This document shows, one piece after another, positions 9,558 to 19,476 of a stretch of 64,000 nt of DNA (its first letter is position 1; each line of letters begins with the position of its first letter). Below the pieces are notes generated by a model. That model did no database searches and was not told the origin of the DNA. It worked only from the letters and a program-made list of their open reading frames with translations. The position numbers and the translations under genes were made by a program. The stretch comes from CAXXOK01 sp963675655 (GTDB taxonomy: Bacteria; Bacillota; Clostridia; Christensenellales; Aristaeellaceae): NCBI GenBank assembly GCA_963675655.1, contig OY776489.1, positions 1,240,001 through 1,304,000 on the forward strand, given 5' to 3'.

Positions 9558-11306
9558 TTACATGCGCTCGGGGGCTTCCATGCCGATGAGGAACATACCG
9601 GTGCGCAGTACGGACTGGGTGGCAAGGGTCAGGTTGAGGCGCGCGGCGCGAACGGCGGCATCGTCGTCCAGAATGCGGTTTTCGTAGTAGAACTTGTTGT
9701 ACGCCTTGGCAATTTCGGTGGTGGCGCGGGTGACCATGCTCGGTTCGTTTTTGTCGGCGGCATCCAGTACGGCTTCGGGGAAACGGCTGAGCTGGAGCAG
9801 CAGGTTTTTAGAATCATCATCGGATAGCGCGGCATAATCGGGCGCAGCGGTTCTATCGGTACCGGCATCCTCGGCTTTGCGTAAAACGGAGCAGCAGCGC
9901 GCGTGCGTGTACTGCACATAGGGGCCGGTTTCGCCGTCAAAATTCAGGGCGCGATCCCACCAGAAATCAATATCCTTGATGCGGTTGTTCTGCAAATCGG
10001 CATAAATCACGGCGCCAATGCCCACCTGCCGGGCAACCTCGGTTTTATTTTCCAGATTCGGGCTTTTCTCCTGGATAATCGCGAGTGCTTTTTCCTGCGC
10101 GCGGGCGAGTAAATCCTCCAGATAGACCACGTACCCCTTGCGGGTGGAAAGGGTTTGCCCTTCGTAGGAGATCATGCCGAAGGCGACGTGAATTAAATCC
10201 TTCGCCCAGGGATAGCCCATCTTCTCTACGACCTTGAACCACTGGCGGAAATGTAAATCCTGCTGATAAGCAACGACATAGAGGCACTTGTCGAAGTGGT
10301 AGGTATCGGCGCGGTAGAGCGCGGCGGCGATATCGCGGGTAGCGTACAGGGTAGCGCCGTCTTTTTTCAAAATCAGGCAGGGCGGCATATGCTCCGCTTC
10401 CAGATCGACAATGCTCGCGCCGTCGCTGACGGTGAGCAGATTCTTCTCCTTTAGCTCGTCGATGACGCGGCCCATCTTGTCGTTGTAGAACGATTCGCCC
10501 GCGTAGCTGTCAAACGTAACGCCCAGCAGATCGTACACGCGCTGGCAATCGCGCAGGGTTACATCCTTAAACCAATTAAACAGCGCAAGGGCTTCCGCAT
10601 CGCCGTCCTCAATGGCTTTAAAATAGGCGCGGCCTTCATCCTCCAGCGTGTGGGTGCCGGATGCCTTTTCTTCCTTGTCGGCTTCTTCGTGGAACTTTAC
10701 GTATAGCTTGGTCAGCGCTTCCACGCCGCCCTGCTCCACCTCGTCTTTATCGCCCCAGCGCTTGTAGGCGCTGATGAGCTTGCCAAACTGGGTACCCCAG
10801 TCCCCCAGGTGGTTGATGCCCACGGTTTTGTAGCCTAGAAAATCATAGATGCGCTTTAAGCTGTGGCCGATCATGGTGGTGCTTAAATGGCCGATGTGAA
10901 AGCGCTTGGCAATGTTGATGGAGGAATAGTCCAGGCACACGGTTTTGCCCGCGCCGATAGCCGCGCTGCCGTATTTGCCGTTTGCCGCAAGGATGCTTTC
11001 CACCGTTTGGGCGGCAAACTGGTCGCGGTTGACAAAGAAATTGAGGTACCCGCCCAGCGCCTTGGCCTCGCATACATCCGGCGCATCAATCGCCTGCGCC
11101 AGCGCCTGCGCGATCTGCGGGGGAGCCTTGCGCAGCACGCGGCTGAGCTTGAAACAGGGAAAGGCGTAATCGCCCATCTCTTTTTCCGGCGGTACTTCCA
11201 AAAAGCCTAAAATCTCGCTCTCCTGCGGCAATCCGTCCAGCCCGGCAAATACATCCGCGATCGCCCCGGTAATCAGCGAAGCGATGGTGTTTTTCATATC
11301 GTTCAT
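9558..11306 (-). CDS. argS: Arginyl-tRNA synthetase
   Basis: Charges tRNA-Arg with arginine in the cytosol; class I aminoacyl-tRNA synthetase of 582 residues, a normal length. The N-terminal Add-1 domain is followed by the HIGH signature in AKRFHIGHLSTTMIGHSL, NHLGDWGTQFGKLI, the KMSKS-equivalent loop GQTLSTRKGYVVYLEDLL, and a C-terminal DALR anticodon-binding domain. The start is preceded by GAGGAAGGAAG. The 134-bp array ends immediately beyond its stop codon. Confidence 0.97.
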   Translation of the reverse strand: MNDMKNTIASLITGAIADVFAGLDGLPQESEILGFLEVPPEKEMGDYAFPCFKLSRVLRKAPPQIAQALAQAIDAPDVCEAKALGGYLNFFVNRDQFAAQTVESILAANGKYGSAAIGAGKTVCLDYSSINIAKRFHIGHLSTTMIGHSLKRIYDFLGYKTVGINHLGDWGTQFGKLISAYKRWGDKDEVEQGGVEALTKLYVKFHEEADKEEKASGTHTLEDEGRAYFKAIEDGDAEALALFNWFKDVTLRDCQRVYDLLGVTFDSYAGESFYNDKMGRVIDELKEKNLLTVSDGASIVDLEAEHMPPCLILKKDGATLYATRDIAAALYRADTYHFDKCLYVVAYQQDLHFRQWFKVVEKMGYPWAKDLIHVAFGMISYEGQTLSTRKGYVVYLEDLLARAQEKALAIIQEKSPNLENKTEVARQVGIGAVIYADLQNNRIKDIDFWWDRALNFDGETGPYVQYTHARCCSVLRKAEDAGTDRTAAPDYAALSDDDSKNLLLQLSRFPEAVLDAADKNEPSMVTRATTEIAKAYNKFYYENRILDDDAAVRAARLNLTLATQSVLRTGMFLIGMEAPERM

Positions 11307-11353
11307 GGCTATTCTTCCTTCCTCACTATGCCCCTTCAGGCATCCACTCTATT

Positions 11354-12772
11354 TTACAGCAGCGAAGCATTTTTTTCAAAATAGGCTTCCGCCCTTTTTC
11401 GCCATTTGCCCCATCGGTACAGCGCCGCCGTGATAAAGAATGCCGAAACCCAGCTGATGAGCAGGCTCCAGTACAGGCAGGACGGATCGCCGTTGGGCCA
11501 CTCGGGGGATTTGGTGAGCGCCGCAAACAGGTACGCCAGCGGCAAACGGATGATAACCGTTTGGATAATCCCGATCCACATAGGCAGCATCGTTTCGTTC
11601 ATGCCGCGCATTACGCCGCCCATTGTTTGCGTAAGACCAAAGGCGATATAGCCCACGGCCAGTATGCGCATCATGTGTGCGCCAAGGTCGACAATTTCAT
11701 CCGTGCTGGTAAACACGCCCACCAGCTGGCGGCCAAACAGCAGAATGCACAGCACTAACACCGACGAGCAGCCCAGCGCCAGTTTCAGCGTTGCCCGCGT
11801 ACCCTCGTGCACACGGTCCAGCCGCTTTGCGCCCAAGTTTTGCCCGGTAAACGTGGTCGCCGCGATGCCAAAGGTAAAGTTGGGCATCATGGCAAACCCG
11901 TCCACGCGCATCACCGCGGTGAACGTGGTCACCACCACAGGGCCCAGTGAGTTCATCAGCGCCTGCACAATCACAGCCTGCAGCGTTACAATCGCCTGCG
12001 CAATGCCTGCCGGCATGCCCAGCCGCAACATACGCACAGCGATTGCTTTATCCAGTTTAATGGTTTTGCGGCTCACATCCAGCACATCGGTCATACGGGT
12101 CAGCTTACCGTAGCAAAGCACCGCAGAAATGCACTGCGAAATGATGGTTGCCAGCGCCACGCCGTCGGTGGACATGCCAAAGGAGGTTACAAACAGAATG
12201 TCCAGCCCGATGTTAAGCAGCATCGCAAACACCAGATAAATCAGCGGTGTTACGCTGTCGCCCAGCCCGCGCAGGACGCCCGCGATCATATTATAATACG
12301 AAAACCCGACAATGCCGGCAAAGAAAATAACCATGTACTGGGTCGCCATATCCAGCATTTCTACCGGGGTGTTTAACAGCACCAGTATCGGCCGCGCCGT
12401 AAGCACGCCCACCGTTGTGGTGATCACCACCGCCCAGAACGTCGCCACCAGAATGGTGCCAACCGAGCGGGACAGCGTAAGCCTGTCCTTTGCACCAAAA
12501 TACTGCGATACCGCAATGCCCGCGCCGGTGGAAAGCCCCGCAAACAGCGCCAGCAGCAGATTGATGATCATCGCCGTCAGCCCGACCGCGCCCAGCGCGT
12601 TATCCCCAATGTAGTTACCTACGATGATCGCGTCTACCGTATTATACAGCTGTTGGGCAAAATTGCCGATCAGCAGGGGAATGGAAAACATGATCAGTTC
12701 CGTCATGGGTTTGCCGGTGGTCATATCCCTGGCGGAAAAAAAACGCTTAATGCGCAGTGCAATGGCAGCCAT
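11354..12772 (-). CDS. MATE family multidrug efflux transporter
   Basis: 472 residues with about twelve membrane segments in the two-bundle MATE arrangement. The N-terminal MTTGKPMTELIMFSIPLLIGNFAQQLYNTVDAIIVGNYIG is typical of the NorM/DinF-related clostridial group. MATE proteins export cationic compounds using a Na+ or H+ gradient. The start follows GAGGAAG at proper spacing. It sits 47 bp downstream of argS on the same strand side and 123 bp from pyrH, so it may be its own unit. The substrate is unknown. Confidence 0.93.
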   Translation of the reverse strand: MAAIALRIKRFFSARDMTTGKPMTELIMFSIPLLIGNFAQQLYNTVDAIIVGNYIGDNALGAVGLTAMIINLLLALFAGLSTGAGIAVSQYFGAKDRLTLSRSVGTILVATFWAVVITTTVGVLTARPILVLLNTPVEMLDMATQYMVIFFAGIVGFSYYNMIAGVLRGLGDSVTPLIYLVFAMLLNIGLDILFVTSFGMSTDGVALATIISQCISAVLCYGKLTRMTDVLDVSRKTIKLDKAIAVRMLRLGMPAGIAQAIVTLQAVIVQALMNSLGPVVVTTFTAVMRVDGFAMMPNFTFGIAATTFTGQNLGAKRLDRVHEGTRATLKLALGCSSVLVLCILLFGRQLVGVFTSTDEIVDLGAHMMRILAVGYIAFGLTQTMGGVMRGMNETMLPMWIGIIQTVIIRLPLAYLFAALTKSPEWPNGDPSCLYWSLLISWVSAFFITAALYRWGKWRKRAEAYFEKNASLL

Positions 12773-12895
12773 TAATTACTTCCTCGTCTCTTCTCCTCGC
12801 ACAGCCTGCGCCATCCTCACGCACAAGCCGCAAACAAACAACAGGGGAACGCTGAGTATGGCTCTGCGTCCCCTTTACAACGTGTATACCGGGCG

Positions 12896-13612
12896 TTACG
12901 GGTGTAACACCGTGCCCATTGTGTCTCCCGCGAGCACCTTGAGCACGTTTTCCGGCGGATCCAGCGCAAAGACGCGTACCTTGGGGAATTGATTATCCCG
13001 CAGCATAATAAACGCGCCCGGATCCATAACCGTTAGGTTTCGTTTGGCACACTCTTCATACGATACGTCCGGTATCAGCTCGGCGTCGGATCGCACATTC
13101 GGGTCGGCAGTGTATACGCCGTCCACGTTTTTCGCCATCAAAATCAAATCGCAGTTCAGCTCCAGCGCGCGCAGCACGACCGCGCTATCGGTGGAGAAGA
13201 ACGGGTTACCGGTGCCGCAGGCCAACAGCAGTATATGCCCGTCTGCAAGCAGCTCCTTTGCCTGGTTTACATGGTACGAGCGGGCAAAGCGTGGCATATC
13301 CAGCGCGCTCATGACCGTGGCTTTCGCGCCCAAGCCCAACAGCGTATCCTGCATATACAGGCTGTTTTGCAGCGTTGCCAGCATGCCCATCTGGTCGGCG
13401 GCTACCGCGCCCATCTGCATCGCGTCGCCGCGTCTGCCGCGCCACACGTTGCCCCCGCCGATCACTACAGCCAGCTCAACGCCCGCGGTTTTTTGCATTT
13501 CCACTAGCATTTGCGCCGCAGCTACAAACGCCTGATGGTCAAACAATTTACCGTTTGCGCCAAGTACCTCGCCGCTCAGCTTCAGAATAACGCGCTGCTT
13601 TGAACCTGCCAT
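12896..13612 (-). CDS. pyrH: UMP kinase
   Basis: Phosphorylates UMP to UDP with ATP in pyrimidine biosynthesis; 238 residues, amino acid kinase fold. Motifs: VILKLSGEVLG, VVIGGGNVWRG, DQMGMLATLQNSLYMQ, LLACGTGNPFFSTDSAVVLRALEL, and AKNVDGVYTADP. Start ATG at 13612 follows AAGGGG. In most Bacillota pyrH is followed directly by frr, uppS and cdsA; here those three lie about 14 kb away on the other strand, with dnaN between. Confidence 0.97.
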   Translation of the reverse strand: MAGSKQRVILKLSGEVLGANGKLFDHQAFVAAAQMLVEMQKTAGVELAVVIGGGNVWRGRRGDAMQMGAVAADQMGMLATLQNSLYMQDTLLGLGAKATVMSALDMPRFARSYHVNQAKELLADGHILLLACGTGNPFFSTDSAVVLRALELNCDLILMAKNVDGVYTADPNVRSDAELIPDVSYEECAKRNLTVMDPGAFIMLRDNQFPKVRVFALDPPENVLKVLAGDTMGTVLHP

Positions 13613-13729
13613 AACCAGACCCCTTTTGCGATGAAATCATATGCATTATACACGACCCCGTCTACACCTGTAAAGGCAAACGGCATCCTTTTGCAAAAAA
13701 GTGACATGGAGGAGAGAACGCGAGGGAGA

Positions 13730-14310
13730 CGAAAGGGGGACGGGCAGGGGTTCCACCCCCGCACCCCCGGCAAGGGCACTGCCCTTGACCCGGCTTATAT
13801 AATGGCGATGATGGGTTGACTAAGTGGGTTGGCTTGGCCGGATGGGAGGAGGACGGGCGGGGGTTCCACCCCCACACCCCCGGCAAGGGCACTGCCCTTG
13901 ACAAGGCTTATGGGTTGGGCGGTGGTGGGTAAATAAAGTCTATTGGCTTGGCCGGGTGGATGAAAATAAAAATTAAAAATCAATATGAATGTAATACCCG
14001 CTAAAATAGTCATTTATAGTTTTGAATAAAGGTGCATTATCTTTCGCCTAAGTAATTATCCTTTTTTTCTTCACCAATCCATCATGAGCAACTAAATATA
14101 GCACATAGGCCGCGTATCAACACGGCCTACCCTTATGTATAAACACTTCTTGCCCAAAAGTATAAAGCCCATTTTTCTTAACGACAAACCATTTTCCTCC
14201 GGCCAAGCCAACATGCATGGTAAACACCCTAATGCCATCCCTTTTATCCGCGTGAAACGCGGATAGACGGGTCAAGGGCAGTGCCCTTGCCGGGGGTGCA
14301 GGGGGTGGAA
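13730..14310. repeat. Dispersed copies of the CGGCCAAGCCAA repeat family
   Basis: Two minus-oriented copies (cores TTGGCTTGGCCGG near 13829-13841 and 13946-13958, about 117 bp apart) and one plus copy starting near 14196. Each has the hairpin AAGGGCA-GTG-CCCTT and the CCGGGGGTG tract. Between them, 13960-14190 is AT-richer with no supportable gene. Confidence 0.85.
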
Positions 14311-14380
14311 CCCCCTGTGCGTCCCTGTGCGTCTCTTCGCGTCTCTTCGCGTCCCTGCGCGTCCCCGCACGTCTCCCCCA
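14311..14380. repeat. Seven 10-bp tandem repeats abutting a stop codon
   Basis: Seven decamers in exact register: CCCCCTGTGC, GTCCCTGTGC, GTCTCTTCGC, GTCTCTTCGC, GTCCCTGCGC, GTCCCCGCAC, GTCTCCCCCA. The last base is immediately next to the TetR stop codon. They extend the preceding long repeat. Confidence 0.85.
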
Positions 14381-14971
14381 TCACTCGTCCTCAATCATCC
14401 GTACGCACGCGTCGTCAATCAATGCGTCCATGGCGGCGGCATACCCGCTGCCGACTTTCTTGGCGGCCAGTAGGGAAAATAGCAGAATGCGGATGGTCGC
14501 ATAGGCTTCGGCTTCTGGAACGCGCAGGCGAATATCGGCCTGCCCCATCAGGCGATGGATAAACTCCTCGTTGCTCTGATAATGCTGCTTCACCAGCGCA
14601 TCGGGCAATTTGCGAAGCAGATAGGGCAACTCGTTGTTGGCGAAAATTAAAATGGATTGCGCGTGCATGCTGCGCCACGCGGCCTTGAGCATCAGGGCGG
14701 CGCGCTGGGGCGCACGCAGGCCGGGCTGTGCGGCCAGCTTGGCGGTAATCTGGTCGGAGATACGCCGCTGCCAATGCTCCAGCATATCCAAAAACAAGTG
14801 CTCCTTGCTGGGGTAGAATTTATAAAACGCCCCTTTGGAGATGCCCGCTTCCTCCACCAATTCATCCACGGTGGTTTTGCGCATGCCTTTGAGCGCCGCG
14901 CGCCGCTCCGCCGCCTTGCGCAATGCCTTTACGATGCCTGCGCGCTCGTGATCGTTAAACCGTACTGCCAT
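14381..14971 (-). CDS. TetR/AcrR family transcriptional regulator
   Basis: 196 residues. The N-terminal helix-turn-helix is clear: KALRKAAERRAALKGMRKTTVDELVEEAGISKGAFYKFYPSKEHLFLDML; the C-terminal ligand/dimer domain is unassigned. Start 14971 is chosen because AAAGGAGGCGCC precedes it. It is the last gene of a four-gene minus-strand run (ABC ATPase, permease, HlyD-like, TetR), 51 bp behind the HlyD-like gene, so it most likely controls its own operon. A palindrome in the promoter region at 19162-19185 is a plausible operator. Confidence 0.9.
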   Translation of the reverse strand: MAVRFNDHERAGIVKALRKAAERRAALKGMRKTTVDELVEEAGISKGAFYKFYPSKEHLFLDMLEHWQRRISDQITAKLAAQPGLRAPQRAALMLKAAWRSMHAQSILIFANNELPYLLRKLPDALVKQHYQSNEEFIHRLMGQADIRLRVPEAEAYATIRILLFSLLAAKKVGSGYAAAMDALIDDACVRMIEDE

Positions 14972-15022
14972 GCTGGCGCCTCCTTTCGCAAAGCTGTTTG
15001 CTGTCAATACTAGGTGTCTCGT

Positions 15023-16090
15023 CTATTTTTCCGGCAGGTATACGCTGGCGGATGCGCCCAGCGGCGCGCTGCCCGCGGGCAATTGCACGTGCACGGTAAA
15101 GTACGCAGCATTCAGCCGCGTTTGCCCCAGCGCGGATATTTCGGTTACGGTGCCGGTGAGCACAGTATCCTCATCCATATCCAGGGTAATGGGTAGGGTA
15201 TCGCCCACCGCAAGGCCGCCCAGATCGGTCTCGTCCACATCGGCCGCAACCTCGATGGTATCGGTTAAATCCACGCTGCAGAGCACCTGCCCCTTCCATA
15301 CCTGCTGCCCGGCGGATACCGCCACGGTATGCAAAACCCCGGTCACATCGCTTTGCAGCGCGGGGGTATAAGCGCCCGGCGCGGCATCGGCACTCACGAA
15401 CGCGGCGAGCAGATCGCCGCTTTTCACCGTATCGCCGCTTTGTACATATACGGCGGATACGCGTCCGCTGCCAGATACGAGCAGCGCATCCCGGCGGGTT
15501 ACGGTGCCTTTGCCCACGCAATATTTGCTGGAGTAGCTATCCTGCCGGTACAGGGTAACGGCCGCGTTTAAGTCAAACAGGCCGCTTTGCACATCCACCC
15601 TATAACTTTGCGCGGCTACCTGCGTAACGATACCGGTACCTTCGTCCCCGTTGGCGCCGGTGCGGAAGTACAGCGTTTCGCCCAGATGCAGTATTTTATA
15701 TTCGTCATCGTTCGTTGCGCCGGTGGTGGTAGCCTTCACCACGTACGCCTGCGCGGGCTCAATGCCCATCACCGCGCCGTAGCGCTGCATCGCGGCCGCA
15801 GCGTCGTCCCCGGGCTGAATAAAAACGCCCTTCACCACGCCGTCTTCGCTGGCGTAAACATTGGTTGTTACAAATGAAAACAGTTCGTCGCCCGCCGCGA
15901 CGGTATCGCCGCTTTGCCAGTCAAACGGCGCCAGCGTACCGCTGTGGGGTGCGGTTATATCCACAAAATGCGTTGCCTGTACCACGCCATCGGCCACCGG
16001 CCGCCCGGTGAGGTTGGTGTCTGCCAGCGCGGTAAGGGCAGGCAGCAAACAAAGGACACATACCAGCAGTATACAATATTTCTTCTTCAT
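15023..16090 (-). CDS. HlyD/MacA-like efflux adaptor, secreted
   Basis: 355 residues. N-terminal signal peptide MKKKYCILLVCVLCLLPALTALA, then biotinyl-lipoyl-like beta segments (HSGTLAPFDWQSGDTVAAGDELFSF; VSAVYVQSGDTVKSGDLLAAFV; DVTGVLHTVAVSAGQQVWKGQVLCSV) and a beta-barrel part (VGDTLPITLDMDEDTVLTGTVTEIS). It should link the MacB-like permease to the cell exterior. It lies 29 bp after the permease. No coiled-coil hairpin for an outer-membrane channel is obvious, as expected in a Gram-positive envelope. Confidence 0.85.
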   Translation of the reverse strand: MKKKYCILLVCVLCLLPALTALADTNLTGRPVADGVVQATHFVDITAPHSGTLAPFDWQSGDTVAAGDELFSFVTTNVYASEDGVVKGVFIQPGDDAAAAMQRYGAVMGIEPAQAYVVKATTTGATNDDEYKILHLGETLYFRTGANGDEGTGIVTQVAAQSYRVDVQSGLFDLNAAVTLYRQDSYSSKYCVGKGTVTRRDALLVSGSGRVSAVYVQSGDTVKSGDLLAAFVSADAAPGAYTPALQSDVTGVLHTVAVSAGQQVWKGQVLCSVDLTDTIEVAADVDETDLGGLAVGDTLPITLDMDEDTVLTGTVTEISALGQTRLNAAYFTVHVQLPAGSAPLGASASVYLPEK

Positions 16091-16119
16091 TGGGGATACT
16101 TCCTTTCTGCATAGCCACG

Positions 16120-18447
16120 TTATTCAACACTTTTCAGCGCTTCCACCATATCGATGGAGCTCACCTTGCGGGTCAGCAGCCGCTCGATCAGCATACTGAA
16201 CAGGCAGGTAATAACGGTCGAAAGCACGATCGTCTGCCAGGCAACGCTGGCGATGAGCACATTCTGGTCCGAATGCACGGCGCTGAGCACCGCCGCTACC
16301 AGCCAGATGCCGGGGAATATGCCTAGCAGCGCGCCCAGCAGCGTAACCAGATTATTCTCCCGCACCATCAGGCGGCGGATCTCCCGCTGATGATACCCGA
16401 GCACCTTGAGCGTGGCATAATCCCGCACATGCTCGGTAAAATTAATCAGTCCCATGTTATAGCAAATCACGAAAGCCAGCCCCAGCGCCGCGCCGTACAT
16501 GAGGTTGAACACGGCGGTGATGGAGTGCATGATGGAGAGCGATTGTACACGCTGCTCCACCGGGTCTTTCAGCTCCTTTACCGCATCCATTTCCGAAAGC
16601 TTGTGGCGCGTCAGCTCCGTCGGGTTTTGCAAAAGCAGCGCCGTGGGGGTAAATGCACCCTTGTGCAGACTGTTCCATAGATCGGCATTCATGTAAACCG
16701 TCTGGCCGATGCTGACGCCGTACACCGTTTCCACGGTAAAGGAGAGGCCCCGCTCTTCGCCCGGCAGCCAAAGCTGCACCGTATCCCCCGGCGCAATCTC
16801 CATCACTTCGGCCAGCTTACGGCTAACCGCTACGCCGTTTTCGGGCAGGGGCACGGCGGTTGTGCCCTCATCCAGTACTAAAAGCTGCTGGTTTTGGGAA
16901 AGCACGTTGAGCATTACAGTGCGCGCACTGCCGCCAAAGCGGAGGCTGATGCTTTTCTCCATTACACCCTCCACCCGGTCGGCCTGCAAGCGGTTTTGGT
17001 ACGCGCTAAGCGTTCCGGCTGCGGAGGCGTCCAGATCGGCGCGTAAATCGTAGGCGACGGTGCGGTCGTAATAATCGCCGATGGACGCCTGTATGGAATC
17101 CTGCAATCCCATACCGCAGATGATGAGCATGTTGCAGCACAGCACGCCCACCATGGCAACAAGGGTGCGCCCCTTGCTGCGGGCTATGTTGCGCACGACC
17201 ATTTTGGTGTTAAAGCTGAAGCGCCGCCAAAGCGAGGTCCATCCCTCCAGCAGCACACGGCTGCCCGCCTTGGGAGGCTTGGGCCGCAGCAGCGCGGCGG
17301 TAACATCCCTGGCCTGTTTGCGGTAGGCGTACAAACAGATGAGCACGCACAGCACCACCATCAGCGCCGTAATACCCCATGCCGTCGCTGCAATGGGCGC
17401 GCGCAGCTTTTGCGGCAGTATATAGCGCGCCGATAGCACGTTGTATAAAAAGTCCGGCAGGGTATACCGCCCGATGATCAGCCCCAGCAGCGATCCCACA
17501 AGCGAGGGTACCAGCGCGTAGGACAGGTAATGCCTGCGGATTTGTTTGCGGTCATACCCCAGCGCCTTGAGCGTGCCCATTTGCATGCGCTGGTTCTCGA
17601 TCATGCGGGTCAGGGTAGTCAGCACGATCATCGCGGCGACGGCAAAGGCCAGCACCGGGTAGACATACGTAAGGTTCTGGTACATCTTCGTATCAGTGCG
17701 GATGCGCTGGGTGCTGCCCTGCGTTTGCCGGGTGATGACCAATGCTTCCGGCAGTTTTGCCTGCACCGCCGCCTCCACAGCGTCCGCCGATGCGCCGGGC
17801 ACAAGGGTTAAAAGCACTTCGTTCCAGGGCAGGGTGTTGACCGCCTGCCAGCTGATAACGGCAAAACCGTAATGCTCCGGGTCAGGCATCATCTCTTTAG
17901 CGGTAATGGTGTGCTCCACGGAGATGATGGTTCCGCGAATGACAAAGGCTATATCCTGCCCGTTGACGGTCAGCGTAAGGCTATCGCCCACCGCAAGGCC
18001 GTGCGCAGCGGCAAACTGCGCTTCCAGCAGGCAGCCGCGCGTATCCGAGGGCAGCAGCGTTTCGCCGGTTAGCAGCATGGGAATATTGATTTGCGGCGCG
18101 CCTTGATAGGCATGCACCATCACCGATACGCCCTCCCCCAGATCCGGCGCGTCCATCTCGGCGGAAAAGCGCGCCTGCGCAGCCGCAACCCCGTCCAGAT
18201 TGGCAAGGTTATCTACATCCGCCTTGGTGGCGGCGGATACGTTAACCCAATAATCCGCCAGATTGTACGTTTCAAAATACGTATCGGCGGAAAGCTGCAG
18301 CATACGCCACGCGCCGTCCAGCCCGCTGTACACCCATGTGCCCAGCGCGCATAAAAGCACGATGGCGATAAACTGCGAAGCGGAGCGCCCCATATCGCGC
18401 CACAGTTTTTTGCGCAGCGCCGTTAAACGGCGTTTTTTTGCTACCAT
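16120..18447 (-). CDS. FtsX-like (MacB/LolC type) ABC transporter permease
   Basis: 775 residues with one N-terminal membrane segment (ASQFIAIVLLCALGTWVYSGL), a large extracellular MacB_PCD-like domain, a central FtsX block (YPVLAFAVAAMIVLTTLTRMIENQRMQMGTLKALGYDRKQI), a second soluble domain, and a C-terminal FtsX block (YATLKVLGYHQREIRRLMVRENN). Such two-block permeases export lipids, peptides or drugs by mechanotransmission. Its start overlaps the ATPase gene by 7 bp, showing translational coupling. Confidence 0.92.
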   Translation of the reverse strand: MVAKKRRLTALRKKLWRDMGRSASQFIAIVLLCALGTWVYSGLDGAWRMLQLSADTYFETYNLADYWVNVSAATKADVDNLANLDGVAAAQARFSAEMDAPDLGEGVSVMVHAYQGAPQINIPMLLTGETLLPSDTRGCLLEAQFAAAHGLAVGDSLTLTVNGQDIAFVIRGTIISVEHTITAKEMMPDPEHYGFAVISWQAVNTLPWNEVLLTLVPGASADAVEAAVQAKLPEALVITRQTQGSTQRIRTDTKMYQNLTYVYPVLAFAVAAMIVLTTLTRMIENQRMQMGTLKALGYDRKQIRRHYLSYALVPSLVGSLLGLIIGRYTLPDFLYNVLSARYILPQKLRAPIAATAWGITALMVVLCVLICLYAYRKQARDVTAALLRPKPPKAGSRVLLEGWTSLWRRFSFNTKMVVRNIARSKGRTLVAMVGVLCCNMLIICGMGLQDSIQASIGDYYDRTVAYDLRADLDASAAGTLSAYQNRLQADRVEGVMEKSISLRFGGSARTVMLNVLSQNQQLLVLDEGTTAVPLPENGVAVSRKLAEVMEIAPGDTVQLWLPGEERGLSFTVETVYGVSIGQTVYMNADLWNSLHKGAFTPTALLLQNPTELTRHKLSEMDAVKELKDPVEQRVQSLSIMHSITAVFNLMYGAALGLAFVICYNMGLINFTEHVRDYATLKVLGYHQREIRRLMVRENNLVTLLGALLGIFPGIWLVAAVLSAVHSDQNVLIASVAWQTIVLSTVITCLFSMLIERLLTRKVSSIDMVEALKSVE

Positions 18448-19142
18448 GCGATATCCGCCACCTTTGCGGGGTTTGGGTTTTGTACATTTTCCGCGATGGC
18501 GCCGCTGCGCATACGCACCACGCGGTCGCCCAGCGCCGCAATGCTGGCGTTGTGTGTGATGATGACGACCGTCGTGTGGTAGGTTTTGGCTACATCCGTG
18601 AGCAACTCCAGCACCTGCGCGCCAGTTTTGCTGTCCAGCGCGCCGGTCGGTTCATCGCACAGCAAAAGCGCAGGGTTTTTGCAAAGCGCTCGCGCGATGG
18701 AAACACGCTGCTGCTCGCCGCCGGAGAGCTGCGCGGGAAAATTGCCCATACGGTTTTGCAGCCCCACCTGCGCAAGCACCGTTTCCGGGTCGAGCGAGCG
18801 GGGGCACACCTGCCGCGCCAGTTCCACGTTTTCCAGCGCCGTTAAACTCGGCATCAGGTTATAAAACTGGAACACAAAGCCCACGTCCAGCCGCCGGTAC
18901 TGGGTCAGCTGCGGCGAGCGCATGGCGGTAATTTCTTTTTCGCCCACACGGATGACGCCGCTGGTGGCTTTGTCCATGCCGCCCAGCAGGTTGAGTATGG
19001 TGGTCTTGCCCGCGCCGCTGGGCCCCAGCACCACGCACAGCTCCCCCTGCTCAATACCAAAGGAGACATGATCGGCCGCGTGCACGATGGATGCGCCTTG
19101 CCCGTAATCCTTGCATACATCCGAAAAAGTAATATAACTCAT
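18441..19142 (-). CDS. ABC transporter ATP-binding protein, MacB/LolD type
   Basis: 233 residues, the energising subunit of the efflux system. Walker A GPSGAGKT at residues 40-47, Q-loop in DVGFVFQFYNLMPSLTALENV, signature LSGGEQQRVSIARAL, Walker B LLLCDEPTGALDS, and the switch His in VVIITHN. It is the first gene of the operon and overlaps the permease gene. The likely promoter and operator lie just upstream at 19162-19197. Confidence 0.95.
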   Translation of the reverse strand: MSYITFSDVCKDYGQGASIVHAADHVSFGIEQGELCVVLGPSGAGKTTILNLLGGMDKATSGVIRVGEKEITAMRSPQLTQYRRLDVGFVFQFYNLMPSLTALENVELARQVCPRSLDPETVLAQVGLQNRMGNFPAQLSGGEQQRVSIARALCKNPALLLCDEPTGALDSKTGAQVLELLTDVAKTYHTTVVIITHNASIAALGDRVVRMRSGAIAENVQNPNPAKVADIAW

Positions 19143-19161
19143 GGTTCCTCCAAATACCGTA

Positions 19162-19185
19162 TGACTATAATTGATTTTACAGTCA
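19162..19185 (-). promoter_or_regulatory. Putative TetR operator of the ABC efflux operon
   Basis: Near-perfect inverted repeat TGACTATAA-TTGATT-TTACAGTCA (8 of 9 arm positions pair), 20 bp upstream of the ATPase start codon and overlapping an AT-rich TATAGT element on the minus strand. Size and position suit a TetR dimer; the regulator itself is the last gene of this operon. Confidence 0.6.
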
Positions 19186-19476
19186 CGTTATAGCACAATC
19201 AAAACCGTCTGTCAACACCGGGAAAGCGAGGGCCTTTCCTGATGGCATAGCGAATGCGCATGAATACACTCCATCCATAGCGTAACGATGCAAAAGGAAA
19301 CCTGTTTACAGCGGTTTGTTTCGTAAAAGCGCATTCTTGTTGAAACGAGCCTCTTTCCCTTTTACACGCTGGAACGATACTTTTTATATAGCAAGTGTCT
19401 CCCCTTCGTCGTTTGTTATTTTGTTGCAGATAGCGTTCTTCTCTTTTGGTTTGACGCTGCCGGGCGCGCGGACAAC

